A DNA stretch of 64,000 nt, from positions 31,857 through 95,856 of the forward strand of contig NZ_MCGB01000104.1 of assembly GCF_001699815.1 (NCBI RefSeq), given 5' to 3'. Of the stretch, positions 1 through 9,385 are shown piece after piece. Position numbers and translations under genes: made by a program. The notes beneath the pieces are model-generated. The model worked only from the letters and a program-made list of their open reading frames with translations. It had not been told where the DNA came from and did not search any database. The stretch is from Ralstonia pickettii. Lineage in GTDB: Bacteria > Pseudomonadota > Gammaproteobacteria > Burkholderiales > Burkholderiaceae. Numbering within the stretch: the first letter of the stretch is position 1; each line of letters begins with the position of its first letter.

Positions 1-633
1 GTCGGTCTTGGTGAAGTCGTCGAGCGTGACGGTGCCTTTGCCGACGCCGATGCTGGCCCGCATGCCCGTGCCGGAAGGCTCGTGGCACATGTTGGAGCAG
101 TCGGGGAAATTGTTCGTGCCATAGGCGCGCACGAACAACTGGTAGAGGAAGGCCGCCTCATTGCTGGTGCGGCCCGAGGTGTAGAAGATCGCCTGGTTCG
201 GATCGGGCAGCGCACGCAGGTGCTGCGCGATCAGCGCGAAGGCGGCGTCCCAGTCGATCGGGACGTATTTGTCGCTGCCCGCGTCGTAGACCATCGGGTG
301 CGTCAGGCGGCCTTGATCTTCCAGCGCGTAGTCCGACCACTCGGCGAGTTCGCGCACGGTGTGCTGCGCGAAGAACTCCGGTGTGGTGCGGCGCGACGTC
401 GCTTCTGCAGCCACGGCTTTGACGCCGTTCTCGCAAAATTCAAACGTGGAGGCGTGGTCGCGATCAGGCCAGGCGCAGCCGGGGCAATCGAAGCCATCGG
501 GCTGGTTGGCCGACAGCATGGTCTTGGCGCCCTTGGCCGCGATGCCCTGCGACAGCAATTGATGCGCAACGCTTTTGAGCGCGCCCCAGCCACCGGCCGG
601 GTGACGGTAGAACTCGATCTTCTGGTGCTTCAT
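1..633 (-). CDS. FdhF/YdeP-family molybdopterin oxidoreductase (N-terminal part)
   Basis: The first 211 codons of a molybdopterin oxidoreductase are present; the C-terminus lies beyond the window edge. Translating the minus strand from the ATG at 633 gives a protein starting MKHQKIEFYRHPAGGW, with a DCPGCAWPD segment near residue 50 and an SNMCHEPSGTGM segment near residue 185. Both are typical of the YdeP/CbbBc-type formate dehydrogenase-like family, which lacks the classical four-Cys N-terminal iron-sulfur motif. It probably binds bis-MGD and acts in the cytoplasm. It sits 28 bp downstream of an oxalate/formate-type carrier on the same strand, so formate or a related C1/C2 acid is a reasonable substrate. 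The exact reaction is not settled by the sequence. Confidence 0.85.
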   Translation of the reverse strand, partial: MKHQKIEFYRHPAGGWGALKSVAHQLLSQGIAAKGAKTMLSANQPDGFDCPGCAWPDRDHASTFEFCENGVKAVAAEATSRRTTPEFFAQHTVRELAEWSDYALEDQGRLTHPMVYDAGSDKYVPIDWDAAFALIAQHLRALPDPNQAIFYTSGRTSNEAAFLYQLFVRAYGTNNFPDCSNMCHEPSGTGMRASIGVGKGTVTLDDFTKTD

Positions 634-661
634 GGGTGGCGGGGCGGCTTTAAATCACGTG

Positions 662-2317
662 TCAGGAGAAGAGAACGGCAGCTTTTTGGAGTGTAATCCA
701 AACCCCCCAGCCCAACGGCAGGCCCACGGCGGCCCAGGCCAGCACCACGGCTACCGCCGAGCCCGGATGCGCCTGCCATTCCAGCGACGTCTCCGGCGAA
801 GCAACCGACGGCGTTGGGCTCTTGGTTGCCGCAGCATGTCGTTGCTCGTCGAGCTGCGCTTCGGTCATGAAGTGCTTCGCGTTGACAGGGCGCACTAGCA
901 GGTTGCAGATGAAGCCGAGGATCAGCAGGCCGGCCAGGATCATCATCGTGATGTCGTACACGGCTGCGCGTTCCACGCCATGGGCGATCTGGTATTCGCG
1001 CAGGTAGTTCACCAGCACGGGGCCCAGGATGCCGGCCGTCGACCACGCCGTGAGCAGCCGGCCGTGGATGGCGCCCACCATTTGCGTGCCGAACATGTCA
1101 GCCAGATACGCCGGCACGGTCGCAAAACCGCCGCCGTACATCGACAGGATCACGCAGAAGGCCAGTGCGAACAGCGCGATATTGCCCGTGTGCGACGTCC
1201 ACGGAATCGACGCATACAGCACGAAGCCGAGCACGAAGAAGACCGCGTAGGTCATCTTGCGGCCCAGGCGGTCCGAGAGCGACGCCCAGAAGAAACGGCC
1301 GCCGATGTTGAACAGGCTCAGCAGACCCGTGAAGCCCGCAGCGATGGCTGCGATCTGGCCCTTTTGCGCGGCGGTCAGGTCCATGAACGACGTCGTCACG
1401 CCCAGCAGCTTGCCGCCAAACACTTCCTGCAGCAGTGGCGAGGCCATGCCCAGCACGCCAATACCGGCCGATACGTTCAGGCACAGCACGGCCCAGATCA
1501 GCCAGAACTGCGGCGTCTTCAGCGCTTCGTTTGCGTGGACATGGCGTTGCGTGACCATCGTGTCCTTCGCCTTGGCCGGGGAGGGTGTCCAGCCTGCCGG
1601 TTTCCAGCCCGTGGGCGGCACACGGTAACCCAGCGCACCTGCCATCATGAACACGAAGTAGATGCCGGCCAGCACAATAAAGGTTTGCGACACGCCCACA
1701 GATTCGGGCGTCGCAAACAGCTTCATCAGGCGGTCAGCCAGCGGGGCGCCGATCATCGCGCCGCCGCCAAAACCCATGATGGCCATGCCCGTGGCCATGC
1801 CACGCTTGTCCGGAAACCACTTGATGAGCGTCGACACGGGCGAGATGTAGCCCAGCCCCAGGCCGACGCCGCCGATCACGCCCGAGCCCACCCACAGCAG
1901 CCACAGTTGGTGAATCTGGATGCCCAGTGCGGAAATTAGCAGCCCGCCGCACCAGCACACAGCCGACACGACGCCAGCCTTGCGCGGGCCAACGCGTTCG
2001 AGCCAACCGCCCCACATGGCAGCGGATGCGCCCAGGAACACGAAGAACAGCGTGAACATCCAGCCCAGGCTGGAGACGCGCCAGTCGCAGGTGGTGGTGA
2101 ACAGCTCGGCGACCAGCGAGACATCGGCGCCGCATGTGAGCGGCTTGGTGATGCCCAGCGCGCGGCCGAGCGGCAGCCAGAAGACGGAAAAACCGTAGGC
2201 CATGCCAATGCACAGATGGATGGCCAGTGCGGCAGGCGGAACCAGCCAGCGGTTGAAGCCAACCGCGGCGACGGTGCGCTCGCGCGAAAAAAATGGATGC
2301 AGGACTGCTTCGGACAT
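662..2317 (-). CDS. MFS transporter, oxalate/formate antiporter (OxlT) type
   Basis: This major facilitator protein of about 551 residues has at least 12 hydrophobic segments and an extra hydrophobic segment at its C-terminus (AVAVVLAWAAVGLPLGWGVW). The N-terminal NRWLVPPAALAIHLCIGMAY stretch and the DLADRL/SDRLGRK-type loops fit the OxlT family, which exchanges small dicarboxylates and formate. I place the start at the ATG at 2317 because GGGGGTGG precedes it at a good distance. A longer frame to 2389 lacks this support. It is followed by the molybdoenzyme at 1-633, consistent with uptake and oxidation of formate or a similar acid in one operon. The substrate is inferred. Confidence 0.85.
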   Translation of the reverse strand: MSEAVLHPFFSRERTVAAVGFNRWLVPPAALAIHLCIGMAYGFSVFWLPLGRALGITKPLTCGADVSLVAELFTTTCDWRVSSLGWMFTLFFVFLGASAAMWGGWLERVGPRKAGVVSAVCWCGGLLISALGIQIHQLWLLWVGSGVIGGVGLGLGYISPVSTLIKWFPDKRGMATGMAIMGFGGGAMIGAPLADRLMKLFATPESVGVSQTFIVLAGIYFVFMMAGALGYRVPPTGWKPAGWTPSPAKAKDTMVTQRHVHANEALKTPQFWLIWAVLCLNVSAGIGVLGMASPLLQEVFGGKLLGVTTSFMDLTAAQKGQIAAIAAGFTGLLSLFNIGGRFFWASLSDRLGRKMTYAVFFVLGFVLYASIPWTSHTGNIALFALAFCVILSMYGGGFATVPAYLADMFGTQMVGAIHGRLLTAWSTAGILGPVLVNYLREYQIAHGVERAAVYDITMMILAGLLILGFICNLLVRPVNAKHFMTEAQLDEQRHAAATKSPTPSVASPETSLEWQAHPGSAVAVVLAWAAVGLPLGWGVWITLQKAAVLFS

Positions 2318-2597
2318 CGAATCCACCCCCGGATAAGTTGAGCCCGTGTTGTGACGTACGTGGTGAAACGGTGCGGCCGCGCCGGTCATGGCCGGTGCGT
2401 GCCAGCCGGCTGCAGTTGGAATGCGCCGACGTTGCCCGCGAAAGATAGTGGGGCAGCCTGTTCTAGATCAATAGTTGTAGTCACCCGTTGTATTGCGATT
2501 TACGCAACTTGCAGCCTAATTTCTTAATTTATGTGACCGAAAACATAAATAGCCGAGGGGCCTGTTCAAGCGATGTGCGGCGCAGGGTGGCGGACGG

Positions 2598-3014
2598 TCA
2601 GCCCGCAACCGCAGCGTCTGACCACGGGCAGCCGCTTGCCTGCTGGCGGAATTCACTGGCCAGCGCGCGCAGGCAGGTGAGGGCGGATTGCATGTCTTCC
2701 ACACGCTGCTGATACGGTCCGATGCTCTGCGCTGCGCGCTCGATGCAGCGGGCGGCATCGCCAATCGCCTGATGCCCAAGCATGCGAGCCGAACCGACGA
2801 TGCGGTGCGCCGCTTCAACGATCTGTGTGTCGTCGTCAGCGGTGCGGATGGCGTTCGCCAGGTTGGCGAGATCCTGTTCCACCGTCTCACAAAATAAATC
2901 GACGATAAAACGCCATTGCTGCAGATCGGTGCCAAACAGCTCGGTGAGCGTAGTGATGACCTGCAGCGGGAATTGTGCGACGACGCTGGGGGAGACGTTG
3001 GACGTGGGGTGCAT
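2598..3014 (-). CDS. stand-alone Hpt-domain protein
   Basis: A protein of about 138 residues with one histidine phosphotransfer domain. The phospho-acceptor region reads AAHRIVGSARMLG with the histidine at about residue 70. The usual Lys of the H-x-x-K-G motif is Val here. Hpt proteins relay phosphate between hybrid histidine kinases and response regulators, but no kinase or receiver gene is nearby, so its partners are elsewhere. The start is uncertain: ATG 3014 and ATG 3077 are both possible and neither has a clear Shine-Dalgarno sequence. A terminator separates it from the efflux operon upstream on the same strand. Confidence 0.75.
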   Translation of the reverse strand: MHPTSNVSPSVVAQFPLQVITTLTELFGTDLQQWRFIVDLFCETVEQDLANLANAIRTADDDTQIVEAAHRIVGSARMLGHQAIGDAARCIERAAQSIGPYQQRVEDMQSALTCLRALASEFRQQASGCPWSDAAVAG

Positions 3015-3108
3015 GGTGGCGGTGCGTGCGGTGGGAATCAGAGATGCACTCTGCTCGCCTCGTCCACGCGTCGCCATGAGATTGGTCCGATTCTGGTGTG
3101 AGCCCAAA

Positions 3109-3147
3109 TGAAAACGGGCGCACCGCCGGTAAAGCGATGCGCCCGTT
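3109..3147 (-). terminator. Rho-independent terminator of the efflux operon
   Basis: A 10-bp stem, AACGGGCGCA (3113-3122) pairing with TGCGCCCGTT (3138-3147), is followed on the minus strand by a short T run. It lies just after the stop of the RND pump gene. Confidence 0.7.
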
Positions 3148-3169
3148 GCGCTTTCAGCACATGCGCAGG

Positions 3170-6100
3170 TTAAGGCAGCATGGCAGCAGTCGGATTGACG
3201 TCCGAATCGCGCGGGGGCGGACGACGATGGCGATGCGCCCACGTGAAGACCACCGGCAACACCAGCAGGGTGAGAATCGTGGTAGTGACCATGCCCCCGA
3301 CGATCACTAGCGCCAGCGGGCGCTGCGCTTCCGAGCCGATGCTGTGCGACAGCGCCGCCGGCAACAGACCCAGGCCTGCCAGCATGGCCGTCATGATCAC
3401 TGGTCGCAGGCGCAGCGCGGCGCCATCGACGGTCGCTTCACGCACGTTTTCGGATTGGGACAGACGATTGACGTACGAAATCAGGATCACCCCGTCCTGG
3501 ATGGCGATGCCGAACAACGACAGGAAGCCGATCCCCGCCGAAATCGACAGCGTCTCGTTGGCAATGTGCAGCGCCAGCAGCCCGCCGATGGCGGCAAACG
3601 GCACATTCAGCACCACCATCAGCGCATCCTTGAAATTGCCGAACGTGCTGTAGAGCAGCAGGAAGATCACAAGGATGGTCAACGGCACGATCACCATCAG
3701 CTTGCCCTGGGCGACCTTCATCTCGTTGAACTGGCCGTCCCACTTGACGGTGTAGCCTTCGGGCAGTTTTACGTTGCTGCCCACCACATGCTGGGCCTCG
3801 TCCACGGCGCCGCCCAGGTCACGGCCGCGCACGCCAAACTTGATGGCAATGTAGCGCTTGCCTTCCTCGCGGTAGATGAAGAACGGGCCATCGGTCATTT
3901 CCACCTTGGCGATCATCGACAGCGGAATGTGCTGGCCGTCAGGCGTATCGATCAGCAGCTCGCGGATGGCGTCGTACGACGCACGTGCCTGCTGATTCAG
4001 GCGCACCGCCAAGCCGAACGATTTCTCGCCCTCCAGGATTTGCGTGACCGGGGCGCCGCCAATGGCGTATTGCACGAGGTTCTGCACGTCGCTCACGTTG
4101 ATGTTGAAGCGCGCAGCCGCCTGGCGGTCGATCGAAACGTTCAGCGTCGGCTGGCCCAGCTCGCGGAAGATACCCACGTCCACCAGGCCCGATACTTTCT
4201 TGAGCTGCGCCTGGATTTCGTTGGCCTTGGCTTCGAGCATGTTCAGGTCATTGCCAAACAGCTTGACCGAGTTCTCGCCCTTCACGCCCGAGAGCGCCTC
4301 ATCCACGTTGTCCTGGATGTATTGCGAGAAGTTGTATTCGATGCCGGGAATCTTCTCCAGATGCTTCGACAGGCGCTCGACCAGCTTGCCCTTGGTCATG
4401 CCGGCCTCCCACTGGTCGGGCGGTGCGAAGTACAGGCCGTATTCCTGGTTGAATACGCCGGTAGAGTCGGTGCCGTCGTCCGGGCGGCCAATCTGCACCG
4501 AAACCTGCTTGATCTCCGGCTGCTTGGTGAAGTATATACGCAAGTCGTTGGCCACCGACGCGGAGTAATCCAGGTCCACCGTATTGGGCAGCGTGATGCG
4601 CAGCCACAGGTTGTTTTCTTCCAGCGTGGGCAGGAACTCCGTACCGAGGAACGTGGCGCTGTACAGCGTCAGCAATAGCGCCGTAATGGCCGTGGCAAAG
4701 ACGGCCATCGGGCGTGCAATGAGCTTGCGCAGCAATGGCTTGTACCAGCGCAGAATCGCCGCAATAAAGGCCGGCGAATGCGGATGCAGCGTTTTGCCGA
4801 AGACGAACGACGTGGTAGCCGGCACGAACGTCAGGCTCAGCACGATCGACGCCATCAGGGCAAAGCCCATCGTGAAGGCCATTGGCTTGAAGATGATGCC
4901 TTCCACCCCGCCGATGAAGAACAGCGGGGAATACGCCACGATGATGATGCCGGTGGAAAAAATCATCGCGCGCTGCACTTCGTTGGTCGCCTTGATGATC
5001 GCGTCTTCGAGCTTCTCGGCGCCTTCTTCGAGGTGCCGCATGATGTTTTCCATCACGATCACGGCCGCGTCGACGATCACCCCAAAGTCGATCGCCCCGA
5101 GCGAGATCAGGTTGGCCGGCACATGGAAGTGCTCCATGCTGATGAACGACACGCACAGCGCCAGCGGAATCACCGCCGCCACCACGGCCGCCGCCCGGAA
5201 GTTGCCCAGGAAGACGAACAACACCGCCAGCACCAGCGAGATTCCCACCACCAGTGTGTGTTCGACCGTGCCCATGGTGATGTCGAGCAGCACCTGGCGG
5301 TCGTAGAACGGCTTGACTTGAATGCTCTTGGGCAGGACGCCGTTGTTCAGCTCCGCCACCTTCTCGCGCACCTTGGCCAGCACCTCGGTGGCGTTGGCGT
5401 CGCGCTTGAGCAGCACGATGCCTTCCACCACGTCGGGCTGATCGTTGTATTGCACCTGGCCCAGACGCTGCACGTTCCCGACTTCCACTTCGGCAATATC
5501 GCGCACGCGCACCGGCACGCCATTGTTGGTGTTGACCACCACGTTGCGGATGTCGTCCACCGTCTGCAGCAGGCCCACGCCGCGCACGACGAACTGTTGC
5601 TCGCCATCGCGCAGCAGGTTGCCGCCGGTGTTGTTGTTGGCGTTGCCGATGGCCGTGATGAGCTGCGACAGCGTGATGCCGTACGACTGCAGTTTCGCCG
5701 GCGATGGGACGATGTGGTACTCCTTCACCTTGCCACCGAAGGAGCTGACATCGGCCACGCCCTGCACGTGCTTGAGCCCCTTGGAGATGTCGTAGTCCTG
5801 GTAGCTCTTGAGCGTGGTGAGGTCGACGCCATCGCCCTCGAGGCGAAAGCGCATGATCTCGCCGGTGGCGTCCGAGTCGGGGCTCAGTGAAGACTGCACG
5901 CCCGTCGGCAGGTTGGCGCTCGCCAGATACTGCGAAAAGTTCTGCCGCGCCTTGAAGCTATCGGTGCCTTCCTTGAATTTGAGCGTCACCACCGACAGGC
6001 CGAACAGCGATACCGAGCGGAACGACTGCACGTCCGGCACGCCGGCTAGTGCGTTTTCAATCGGGATGGTGATCTGCTGCTCGACTTCGGTCGTGCTGCG

Positions 6101-6265
6101 GCCGGGCCACTGCGTGATGGCCTGCACCGACAGCGGTGCCACGCCCGGATACGCCTGCAGTGGCAGCTCGCGGAACGACAGCACGCCAGCCACCAGCAAC
6201 GCGACAGCCAGGAAGACAATCAGCAGCCGCCGCTTGAGAATGCCCGCGATGGGGTTGAAGCCCAT
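3170..6265 (-). CDS. HME-type RND efflux pump, inner-membrane subunit (CzcA/CusA family)
   Basis: This 1031-residue protein is of full RND length, with an N-terminal membrane segment (LLIVFLAVALLVAGVLSF), two large periplasmic loops and two blocks of membrane helices. The proton-relay motif DFGVIVDAAVIVMEN near residue 400 matches the heavy-metal-efflux signature DFG-x3-D-x6-EN. It would drive metal export across the envelope by proton antiport, together with the two genes upstream. The three Met residues that bind Cu/Ag in E. coli CusA appear to be replaced: NRIDML is DNVDEAL, YGMTV is FNINV, and SMLK is FFIY. That argues against a copper/silver pump, although the DNA context is copper-related. 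The start lies 3 bp after the stop of the adaptor gene, so translation is probably coupled. Confidence 0.93.
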   Translation of the reverse strand: MGFNPIAGILKRRLLIVFLAVALLVAGVLSFRELPLQAYPGVAPLSVQAITQWPGRSTTEVEQQITIPIENALAGVPDVQSFRSVSLFGLSVVTLKFKEGTDSFKARQNFSQYLASANLPTGVQSSLSPDSDATGEIMRFRLEGDGVDLTTLKSYQDYDISKGLKHVQGVADVSSFGGKVKEYHIVPSPAKLQSYGITLSQLITAIGNANNNTGGNLLRDGEQQFVVRGVGLLQTVDDIRNVVVNTNNGVPVRVRDIAEVEVGNVQRLGQVQYNDQPDVVEGIVLLKRDANATEVLAKVREKVAELNNGVLPKSIQVKPFYDRQVLLDITMGTVEHTLVVGISLVLAVLFVFLGNFRAAAVVAAVIPLALCVSFISMEHFHVPANLISLGAIDFGVIVDAAVIVMENIMRHLEEGAEKLEDAIIKATNEVQRAMIFSTGIIIVAYSPLFFIGGVEGIIFKPMAFTMGFALMASIVLSLTFVPATTSFVFGKTLHPHSPAFIAAILRWYKPLLRKLIARPMAVFATAITALLLTLYSATFLGTEFLPTLEENNLWLRITLPNTVDLDYSASVANDLRIYFTKQPEIKQVSVQIGRPDDGTDSTGVFNQEYGLYFAPPDQWEAGMTKGKLVERLSKHLEKIPGIEYNFSQYIQDNVDEALSGVKGENSVKLFGNDLNMLEAKANEIQAQLKKVSGLVDVGIFRELGQPTLNVSIDRQAAARFNINVSDVQNLVQYAIGGAPVTQILEGEKSFGLAVRLNQQARASYDAIRELLIDTPDGQHIPLSMIAKVEMTDGPFFIYREEGKRYIAIKFGVRGRDLGGAVDEAQHVVGSNVKLPEGYTVKWDGQFNEMKVAQGKLMVIVPLTILVIFLLLYSTFGNFKDALMVVLNVPFAAIGGLLALHIANETLSISAGIGFLSLFGIAIQDGVILISYVNRLSQSENVREATVDGAALRLRPVIMTAMLAGLGLLPAALSHSIGSEAQRPLALVIVGGMVTTTILTLLVLPVVFTWAHRHRRPPPRDSDVNPTAAMLP

Positions 6266-6267
6266 GC

Positions 6268-7416
6268 CTACGCTCCTGCCTTGACGATCATCTCGTTAAG
6301 CAGCGCGGCACCGCGCACCACCACCTGCGACGAAGCCTCAAGCCCTGCCGTCACGGCAAAGTTGCCGTCGGTGCCGATGTCCTTGCCGTGCACTTCGACG
6401 CGCTTGAAGTGCGTAGCATCGCTCTGCACGATCACGAAGTAGCTGCCATGGTCTTTCACCAGGGCGGACTTCGGCACCACCGTGGCCTGGCCGGTGCCGG
6501 TCTGGATGCGCGCCGTGGCGTACATCTCGGGGCGCAGCAGGCCGTCGTTGTTCGGCACGTCGCAGCGCACCGTCAACGTGTGCGTGGCCGGGTCGATGTT
6601 TGGGGCGATGAAGCTCACGCGGCCCGTGAACTCGCGGTCCGGATACGCCGACGTGTGCAGCGAGATCGGCTGACCGATGCGCACGCTGGCAATGTCGTTC
6701 TCATACACATTGCCCGTAAACCACAGCACACGCGTATCGACGATGCTCATGAACGAGTCGCCCACGTTGAGGAAGGCGCCCGGGTCCATGTTGCGCTTGA
6801 CGATCGTGCCCGAGATGGGCGCGCGCAGCGTCAGGTGTTCAGCCGGTGTGCCGCGCTTGGCTATTTGCGCGACATCGGCATCGGACATGCCCAGCACGTG
6901 CAGGCGACCTGCGGCGGACTGCACGGTGGCGTCTGCGTCTTCCTGCAAGTCCTTCATGTTGGAGCCCTTGAGCTGGCGGGCGGTATTCAGCGCCAGCAGG
7001 TATTCCTTCTGCGCAGAGATGTAGTCCGGCGCGTACAGCTCGGCAATCGGCTGGCCCTCACGCACCAGCGCCCCTTCGAACTGGAGGATGTGATCAAGCC
7101 GGCCGGCCACGCGTGCGGACGCCAGCTTGGTGCGCTCCGCGTTGTAGGCCAGCTTGCCGGGTGTGGACAATTCCACCGGCACCGAAAGCTGGCTGGCCTG
7201 CGCGACCTTCACCTGCTGGGGGTCGAAGCCGCCAGAAGGAATTTCAATGGAGTCCGGTTTCGGACGCGACGCGGCAGCCGGCGCAGATGCCGGGCCCGCT
7301 TCGGGTTTTGCAGTCTCGGCCGGCACGGCGGCAGGCCACTTGCGTCCGACCACCACGCCCACAGCGAGGGCCGCTGCCAGGGCGATCACAGCAACGACAG
7401 GAGAGAACTTCTTCAT
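6268..7416 (-). CDS. RND efflux periplasmic adaptor (membrane fusion protein)
   Basis: This 382-residue CzcB/CusB-type adaptor links the inner-membrane pump to the outer-membrane channel. It has an N-terminal signal-anchor (VVAVIALAAALAVGVVVG), an Ala/Pro-rich linker, a barrel-sandwich domain (GRLDHILQFEGALVREGQPIAELY, continuing at LRAPISGTIVKRNMDPGAFL), a helical hairpin between the two halves and a C-terminal beta-barrel. I see no His- or Met-rich metal-binding extension, so the metal cannot be read from it. It is the second gene of the operon, 4 bp after the channel gene and 2 bp before the pump gene. Confidence 0.92.
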   Translation of the reverse strand: MKKFSPVVAVIALAAALAVGVVVGRKWPAAVPAETAKPEAGPASAPAAASRPKPDSIEIPSGGFDPQQVKVAQASQLSVPVELSTPGKLAYNAERTKLASARVAGRLDHILQFEGALVREGQPIAELYAPDYISAQKEYLLALNTARQLKGSNMKDLQEDADATVQSAAGRLHVLGMSDADVAQIAKRGTPAEHLTLRAPISGTIVKRNMDPGAFLNVGDSFMSIVDTRVLWFTGNVYENDIASVRIGQPISLHTSAYPDREFTGRVSFIAPNIDPATHTLTVRCDVPNNDGLLRPEMYATARIQTGTGQATVVPKSALVKDHGSYFVIVQSDATHFKRVEVHGKDIGTDGNFAVTAGLEASSQVVVRGAALLNEMIVKAGA

Positions 7417-7420
7417 GATG

Positions 7421-8791
7421 TTATTGAGCTTGAACCGGCGAGCGGCCGGTGGCCGCGAGCAGCGCGTGATAGGCCTGCAAGGCCGTGGCCTGCGCCTGCG
7501 CGACCGCCAGTTCGGCGTTTTTGAGCGCGCCCTGGGCGGTAAGCAGGTCGTTGAAATCGGCGTTGTTGCTGGCGTAGTTGGTCATCGTGACGCGATAGGC
7601 CGCCAGCGCCTGCGGCAGTTGCCGCTGCTTGTTGAAGTCGAGCTGCGCAAGCGTCTGGCGCAGCGTGTTGTAGGCGGTATCGACGGCCAGTAACGTCTGC
7701 TGGCGCACCGACACGTCGTTCGCCTCGGTGGCAATCTGGCTTTCCACCGCCTGGTTCACGCCGTACTTCTCTTTGGTCAGGAACCAGAACGGGATGATCA
7801 CGTCCAGCTCGATCTGGTAGCTGTTCGGGCGCACGCCATACGGCGGGTTGTCCGTCGTGACGGTGGCAATGACCTGGAAGTCGGGCAGGTAGGCCTTGCG
7901 CGCCAGCGTCACGCTCTTGCGTGCCGCGTCCATCAGCTCGGCCGATGCCTTGATCGACGGGTGCTCGCGCAGCGCCTGGTTTTCCAGTTCGGGCAGCGGT
8001 TCTTCCGGCAGGTGGACAGCCTCGTCGTCTGCGCGCAGCACGAGCGGGAAGCTCGGATCTTTCCCGATGAGCGTGTTGAGCGTCTGCAGCGTGCTGTCGT
8101 ACTGGCGCTGAGCGGCAAACAGGTCGTTCTGCGCGCTGCTCTGCATGACCTGCGCGTTGAGGAAGTCTGCGTAGGCGGCGGCGTTGTTGGCGTAGCGCAC
8201 ACGCGTGATCTGCTTGACCTGCTCCAGGCGCGTGATGGTCAGCTTTTGCACGTCGATCTGCTTTTGCAGCGCAATCGCCTGGTAGTACGTGGTGGAAAGC
8301 TGCGCATAGAGCTGCAGGTACAGCGCGTCGTTTTGCGCGTTCAGGGACTCAGCCTGGCGATCGGCAATCTCGGCCGCCAGCGCTTTCTTGCCCGGAAACG
8401 GAATCTGCTGCGTCAGGTTGTACTGGCTGCCGCCCGCGCGGTTCACCGCCAGCGGGAATCCCTTCGGGATGCTGTTCCAGATATAGCCGAGCTGCGGGTT
8501 GTTGGGCGACGCAAGCTGCGGCGGTATCGACTTGGCTGACAGGTAGGTGTGGCGCCCCTGGATCAATTGCGGGTTGTTGCCTTTCAGCTCCTGCAACAGT
8601 TCGACCAGGTTGAAGCCAGCACCCGTCACGCCCGGCACGGATGGCTGGATCGGCGGCATGGTCGGGACCGGCATGCTGGCCGCAGCCGGCGCCGATGCCG
8701 GCGTGGCTGCCCAGGCAGCGGCAAATGGCAGGCAGGCCACCGCGCATAGCACGGCCCTTGCCCTTGAATGAAACGCACCCCGATATTTCAC
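7421..8791 (-). CDS. Outer-membrane efflux channel (TolC/CzcC family)
   Basis: This 456-residue outer membrane efflux protein has a signal peptide (AVLCAVACLPFAAAWA) and the two long coiled-coil repeats typical of the OEP family, rich in Gln, Ala and Leu (for example the segments around residues 170-240 and 370-440). It forms the exit duct of the tripartite pump. It is the first gene of the operon, preceded by GGGGGAG upstream of the ATG at 8791. The gene upstream on the same strand encodes a MerR-family regulator. Confidence 0.9.
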   Translation of the reverse strand: MKYRGAFHSRARAVLCAVACLPFAAAWAATPASAPAAASMPVPTMPPIQPSVPGVTGAGFNLVELLQELKGNNPQLIQGRHTYLSAKSIPPQLASPNNPQLGYIWNSIPKGFPLAVNRAGGSQYNLTQQIPFPGKKALAAEIADRQAESLNAQNDALYLQLYAQLSTTYYQAIALQKQIDVQKLTITRLEQVKQITRVRYANNAAAYADFLNAQVMQSSAQNDLFAAQRQYDSTLQTLNTLIGKDPSFPLVLRADDEAVHLPEEPLPELENQALREHPSIKASAELMDAARKSVTLARKAYLPDFQVIATVTTDNPPYGVRPNSYQIELDVIIPFWFLTKEKYGVNQAVESQIATEANDVSVRQQTLLAVDTAYNTLRQTLAQLDFNKQRQLPQALAAYRVTMTNYASNNADFNDLLTAQGALKNAELAVAQAQATALQAYHALLAATGRSPVQAQ

Positions 8792-8921
8792 TGCAGCAGA
8801 CTCCCCCTTGAGACGGGAGCGTTTTTACCGACGCGAACTTTCAAGCGCCTTTCACGGCTCAGCAAGCTGTCAGGATGGGGGAAAACGCAAAAACCCCGCC
8901 CTCCAGTGCCAGTCTGCGACA

Positions 8922-8951
8922 GTTATATGACAAGACATGACGACCGTCTCA
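8922..8951 (-). promoter_or_regulatory. possible sigma-70 promoter of the efflux operon
   Basis: On the minus strand TGAGAC (8951-8946) and TATAAC (8927-8922) are 18 bp apart, about 130 bp before the channel gene. This is a weak prediction from hexamer match alone; it overlaps the 3' end of the MerR gene. Confidence 0.3.
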
Positions 8952-9350
8952 GGCCGGTGCAAGTGGACATGCCATGCCGACGCGCGTGGCAAGTGCCTCT
9001 CGCATGGCCTGCAGGCTGGCGATGCGGGCATCAATGGTGGCAAGTTTCTCCCGCAGCAACGCGGTGACGGCGGCAACGGTGTCGGGTTGCTGCCACACCT
9101 GCGCCATGCCTTCTCTAATTTCCGCCAGTGTGAAACCCAGCTGCTGGGCCGTGCGGACGTACTGCACCAGTTCCACGATTTCGGGCGGATAGGCGCGGTA
9201 ACCGTTGCTCCGGCGCCGCGCACGGATCAGTCCACGTGCCTCGTAAAAGCGCAGGCCATCCCGCGAGACGCCGGTGGCAGCAGCCAAGTCGCCGATGGAC
9301 AGGTCGCCGGTATGCGCATTGGAAATGGGCGCGGGGAGAGCAGCAGGCAT
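8949..9350 (-). CDS. MerR-family transcriptional regulator
   Basis: A protein of about 133 residues with an N-terminal winged helix-turn-helix (SIGDLAAATGVSRDGLRFYEARGLI, then NGYRAYPPE) and a dimerising helix, ending in ACPLAPA. MerR proteins twist promoters that have overlong spacers. I prefer the ATG at 9350: a TTG frame reaches 9407, but that would run the coding sequence through the MerR-type operator at 9386-9416. Only one clear C-terminal Cys is visible, so it does not have an evident CueR-type two-Cys metal loop and the inducer is unknown. It is divergent from the small membrane protein at 9452 and lies upstream of the efflux operon; either could be its target. Confidence 0.85.
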   Translation of the reverse strand: MPAALPAPISNAHTGDLSIGDLAAATGVSRDGLRFYEARGLIRARRRSNGYRAYPPEIVELVQYVRTAQQLGFTLAEIREGMAQVWQQPDTVAAVTALLREKLATIDARIASLQAMREALATRVGMACPLAPA

Positions 9351-9385
9351 GGTGGTTTGGACGGGGGGGCGGTCAGGGGGGGGGC

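Noticed and set aside
3344..5890. Long plus-strand frames opposite the RND pump gene
   Set aside because: Composition (QRHHQ, HHDH runs) is that of antisense shadow frames; the minus-strand pump is complete with all family motifs.
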